Origin: CAXDRM01 sp963991775
Lineage (GTDB): Bacteria; Pseudomonadota; Alphaproteobacteria; Rickettsiales; JABIRX01
Reading direction: 5' to 3'
NCBI GenBank assembly: GCA_963991775.1
Contig: CAXDRM010000022.1
Coordinates: forward strand, 1-17,159
Length of the DNA: 17,159 bases
In this document: piece after piece, positions 15,196 to 17,159 of the stretch
Numbering within the stretch: position 1 is the stretch's first letter
Layout: every line of letters begins with the position of its first letter
Notes under the pieces: model-generated
Seen by the model: only the letters and a program-made list of their open reading frames with translations
The model's database searches: none
Told to the model about the DNA's origin: nothing
Translations under genes and position numbers: made by a program

Positions 15196-15788
15196 TGCAG
15201 CGTCTTATCCTTGCGTCTGGTTCAAAGTCACGCCAGGCTCTGCTTAAACAAATTAATGTTATTCCAGATCTTATTGATCCAGCTGATATAGATGAAACTC
15301 GTCTAAAAGGTGAGAAACCACTCGAGATGGTTAAACGTCTCTCTCAAGCTAAATGTCAAAAAATTGCCGAGAAATATCCTGAAGATGTGGTACTTGCTGC
15401 TGATACAGTTTCTGTAGTTGGCACCAGAGTTTTAGATAAAACCTATGAAGCCGCAACAGAACGCAAATATCTTAAATTAATCGGGGGGAGAAGGCATCGT
15501 CTTTATACTTCAGTATCAGTTGCGGTTGCAGCCCAAGATATTTTTGTACAAAAAACTGCTATGTCAGTATTAAAATTTAAAAGATTTTCAGCAGCAGAAA
15601 TTGAAGAAATTATTGCTTGCCGTCAGTGGGAAGGCTGTTCTGGTGGTTATGCCATTGAAGGTTTAATGGGTAAATATTTAGAATTTACCTCAGGTTCAGT
15701 TTCTAATATTATGGGCTTGCCACTGCATGTGGTTCATAATATATTCTCAGGCATTCCCATCAATATTAAAGGATATAGTAAATCATAA
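15195..15788 (+). CDS. maf: Maf-family nucleoside triphosphate pyrophosphatase
   Basis: 197 residues, normal length for Maf/YhdE/YceF proteins, cytoplasmic house-cleaning enzymes that hydrolyse non-canonical or excess nucleotides (dTTP, UTP or m7GTP depending on subgroup) to the monophosphate and pyrophosphate. The N-terminal LILASGSKSR loop stands for the family's LASxSPRR phosphate-binding motif. D70 in AADTVSVV is the expected catalytic Asp. KGEKPLEMVKRLSQAKCQKIA is the typical second motif, and the C-terminal GGYAIEG and GSVSNIMGLPL segments complete the fold. Because the first motif has KSR rather than PRR, I do not assign a substrate subgroup. It overlaps infA upstream and lepA downstream by one base each. 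Confidence 0.92.
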   Translation: MQRLILASGSKSRQALLKQINVIPDLIDPADIDETRLKGEKPLEMVKRLSQAKCQKIAEKYPEDVVLAADTVSVVGTRVLDKTYEAATERKYLKLIGGRRHRLYTSVSVAVAAQDIFVQKTAMSVLKFKRFSAAEIEEIIACRQWEGCSGGYAIEGLMGKYLEFTSGSVSNIMGLPLHVVHNIFSGIPINIKGYSKS

Positions 15789-17159
15789 TGGCGGCTAAGA
15801 TCAGAAATTTTTCAATTATAGCACATATTGATCATGGTAAATCAACCCTTGCTGATCGCCTGATTGAGGAATGTGGTGGTTTAGAGAAGCGTGAAATGTC
15901 TTCACAAATTCTTGATTCAATGGATATTGAGCAAGAACGTGGTATCACTATTAAATCACAAACTGTAAAGCTTGATTACAAGGCTAGCGATGGTGAAACT
16001 TATATGCTTAATTTAATTGATACGCCAGGACATGTGGATTTTTCATATGAGGTGTCACGTTCACTTGCAGCTTGTGAAGGATCATTATTAGTAGTTGATG
16101 CAAGTCAAGGGGTCGAGGCGCAAACTTTAGCGAATCTTTATCAAGCGATTGATAATGATCATGAAATTATTCCTGTGTTAAATAAAATTGATTTGCCTGC
16201 TGCAGATCCAGAAAGAGTCTTGCAAGAAATTGAAGATATTGTTGGTTTAGATGTTTCTAATGCGGTGTTAGTTTCTGCAAAAACCGGTGAGGGTATTCAA
16301 GATGTTTTGGAGGCAATTGTACAATATATTCCAGCACCAGCATCTGACACAGAAAAGCCTCTTAAAGCCCTGCTAGTTGATGGTTGGTATGATGCATATT
16401 TAGGCGTAGTTTTGCTGGCGCGTATCTTTGAAGGTAAGCTTGAAGTTAATCGCAAAATAAAAATGGTTGCAACCAATGCTAAATATGAAGTGGATGAGGT
16501 TGGGGTATTTACGCCAAAAAAACATAAACAAAAAGAATTGAAAGCTGGAGAGGTTGGTTTTGTTAATGCTTCGATAAAAGAGCTTACTGATTGTAAAATT
16601 GGAGATACTATCACTTATGATAATCAAGAGGTGGATATTTTACCTGGTTTTAGAGAGGTGAAATCTTTTGTATTTTGTAGTATCTATCCCATTGATCAGG
16701 GCGAATATGAAAAGCTTAAAGATTCATTGCACAAATTACGTCTTAATGATGCAAGTTTAGAATTTGAACCGGAATCATCTTCGGCTTTAGGCTTGGGTTT
16801 TCGTTGTGGCTTTTTAGGCTTGTTACATCTTGAGATTATTCAAGAAAGATTAGAGCGCGAATTTGATCTTGATCTTATCACCACTGCACCAAGCGTGGTT
16901 TATAAAGTACATAAAAATGATGATTCAGTACATGAAATTCATAATCCTGCCGATATGCCAGATCCAGTGCAAATTAAGCAGATTGAAGAGCCTTGGATTA
17001 GGGCAACTATCATGGTGCAAGAGGAATTTCTGGGCGGTGTTTTGCAGCTTTGTACTGATAAAAGAGGTATACAGAAAGATCTTAATTATGTTGGTTCACG
17101 AGTTATGGTGGTCTATCAATTACCACTTAATGAGATAGTTTTTGATTTTTATGATCGAC
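15788..17159 (+). CDS. lepA: Elongation factor 4 (LepA), 3' end outside the window
   Basis: 457 complete codons are visible of an expected total near 600; the frame stays open to the right edge, which cuts it at VFDFYDR. LepA is a ribosome-associated translational GTPase implicated in back-translocation or 30S assembly. G1 is AHIDHGKST (12-20), switch I RGITI (51-55), G3 DTPGHVDF (78-85) with catalytic H82, and G4 NKID (132-135). Domain II is followed by the LepA-typical GFRCGFLGLLHLEIIQERLEREF region and GSRVMVVYQLPLNEIV. The start overlaps the maf stop as TAATG (15786-15790). No frameshift was seen. Confidence 0.96.
   Translation, partial: MAAKIRNFSIIAHIDHGKSTLADRLIEECGGLEKREMSSQILDSMDIEQERGITIKSQTVKLDYKASDGETYMLNLIDTPGHVDFSYEVSRSLAACEGSLLVVDASQGVEAQTLANLYQAIDNDHEIIPVLNKIDLPAADPERVLQEIEDIVGLDVSNAVLVSAKTGEGIQDVLEAIVQYIPAPASDTEKPLKALLVDGWYDAYLGVVLLARIFEGKLEVNRKIKMVATNAKYEVDEVGVFTPKKHKQKELKAGEVGFVNASIKELTDCKIGDTITYDNQEVDILPGFREVKSFVFCSIYPIDQGEYEKLKDSLHKLRLNDASLEFEPESSSALGLGFRCGFLGLLHLEIIQERLEREFDLDLITTAPSVVYKVHKNDDSVHEIHNPADMPDPVQIKQIEEPWIRATIMVQEEFLGGVLQLCTDKRGIQKDLNYVGSRVMVVYQLPLNEIVFDFYDR

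Noticed and set aside
16297..16627. Two overlapping minus-strand open frames inside lepA
   Set aside because: They lie wholly antisense to well-conserved LepA coding sequence and resemble no protein family; they are shadow frames.

Overview
The window is an AT-rich bacterial stretch of about 17 kb whose proteins look alphaproteobacterial, most plausibly from an intracellular lineage of the Rickettsiales type. Pointers are a roughly 1600-residue NAD-dependent glutamate dehydrogenase, an NtrY/NtrX-like pair with the alphaproteobacterial NtrX helix-turn-helix signature, a bacterial frataxin, an infA-maf pair, and marked reductive features such as lost signalling domains. The order-level placement is inference from gene content, not a phylogeny.

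Layout. (1) Bases 1-237 hold no gene. They contain two identical 55-bp hairpin-forming repeats flanking a second, larger palindrome. (2) Bases 9906-238, minus strand, are one tightly packed set read in the order cyaY (frataxin), a type I ABC exporter, an NtrY-like membrane sensor, an NtrX-like regulator, and NAD-glutamate dehydrogenase. Gaps are 7, 15, -1 and 12 bases, so one operon is likely. (3) A 65-bp divergent spacer holds a consensus TATAAT. (4) On the plus strand follow a class A penicillin-binding protein and an orphan SdhA-like flavoprotein that overlap by 14 bases. (5) An unrecognised 464-residue membrane-type protein stands alone behind its own promoter, a perfect 10-bp inverted repeat and a strong ribosome binding site. 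(6) infA, maf and lepA (cut by the right edge) are joined by two TAATG stop/start overlaps.

Three points deserve attention. First, the NtrY-like sensor stops right after its PAS domain and has no histidine kinase module, while its partner NtrX-like protein has lost all the key receiver residues and most ATPase residues but keeps the DNA-binding helix-turn-helix. The pair therefore cannot work as a normal two-component system, yet both reading frames are intact and coupled to each other and to glutamate dehydrogenase, the entry point of glutamate into the TCA cycle. Second, the 464-residue protein is built from four repeated pairs of hydrophobic helices and ends in Cys-Ser-Ile-Cys, which fits a eukaryotic CaaX prenylation box. 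In a host-associated bacterium that raises the possibility of a host-modified effector. Third, an SdhA-type flavoprotein with a complete active site sits beside a cell-wall synthase, with no SdhB, SdhC or SdhD in the window.
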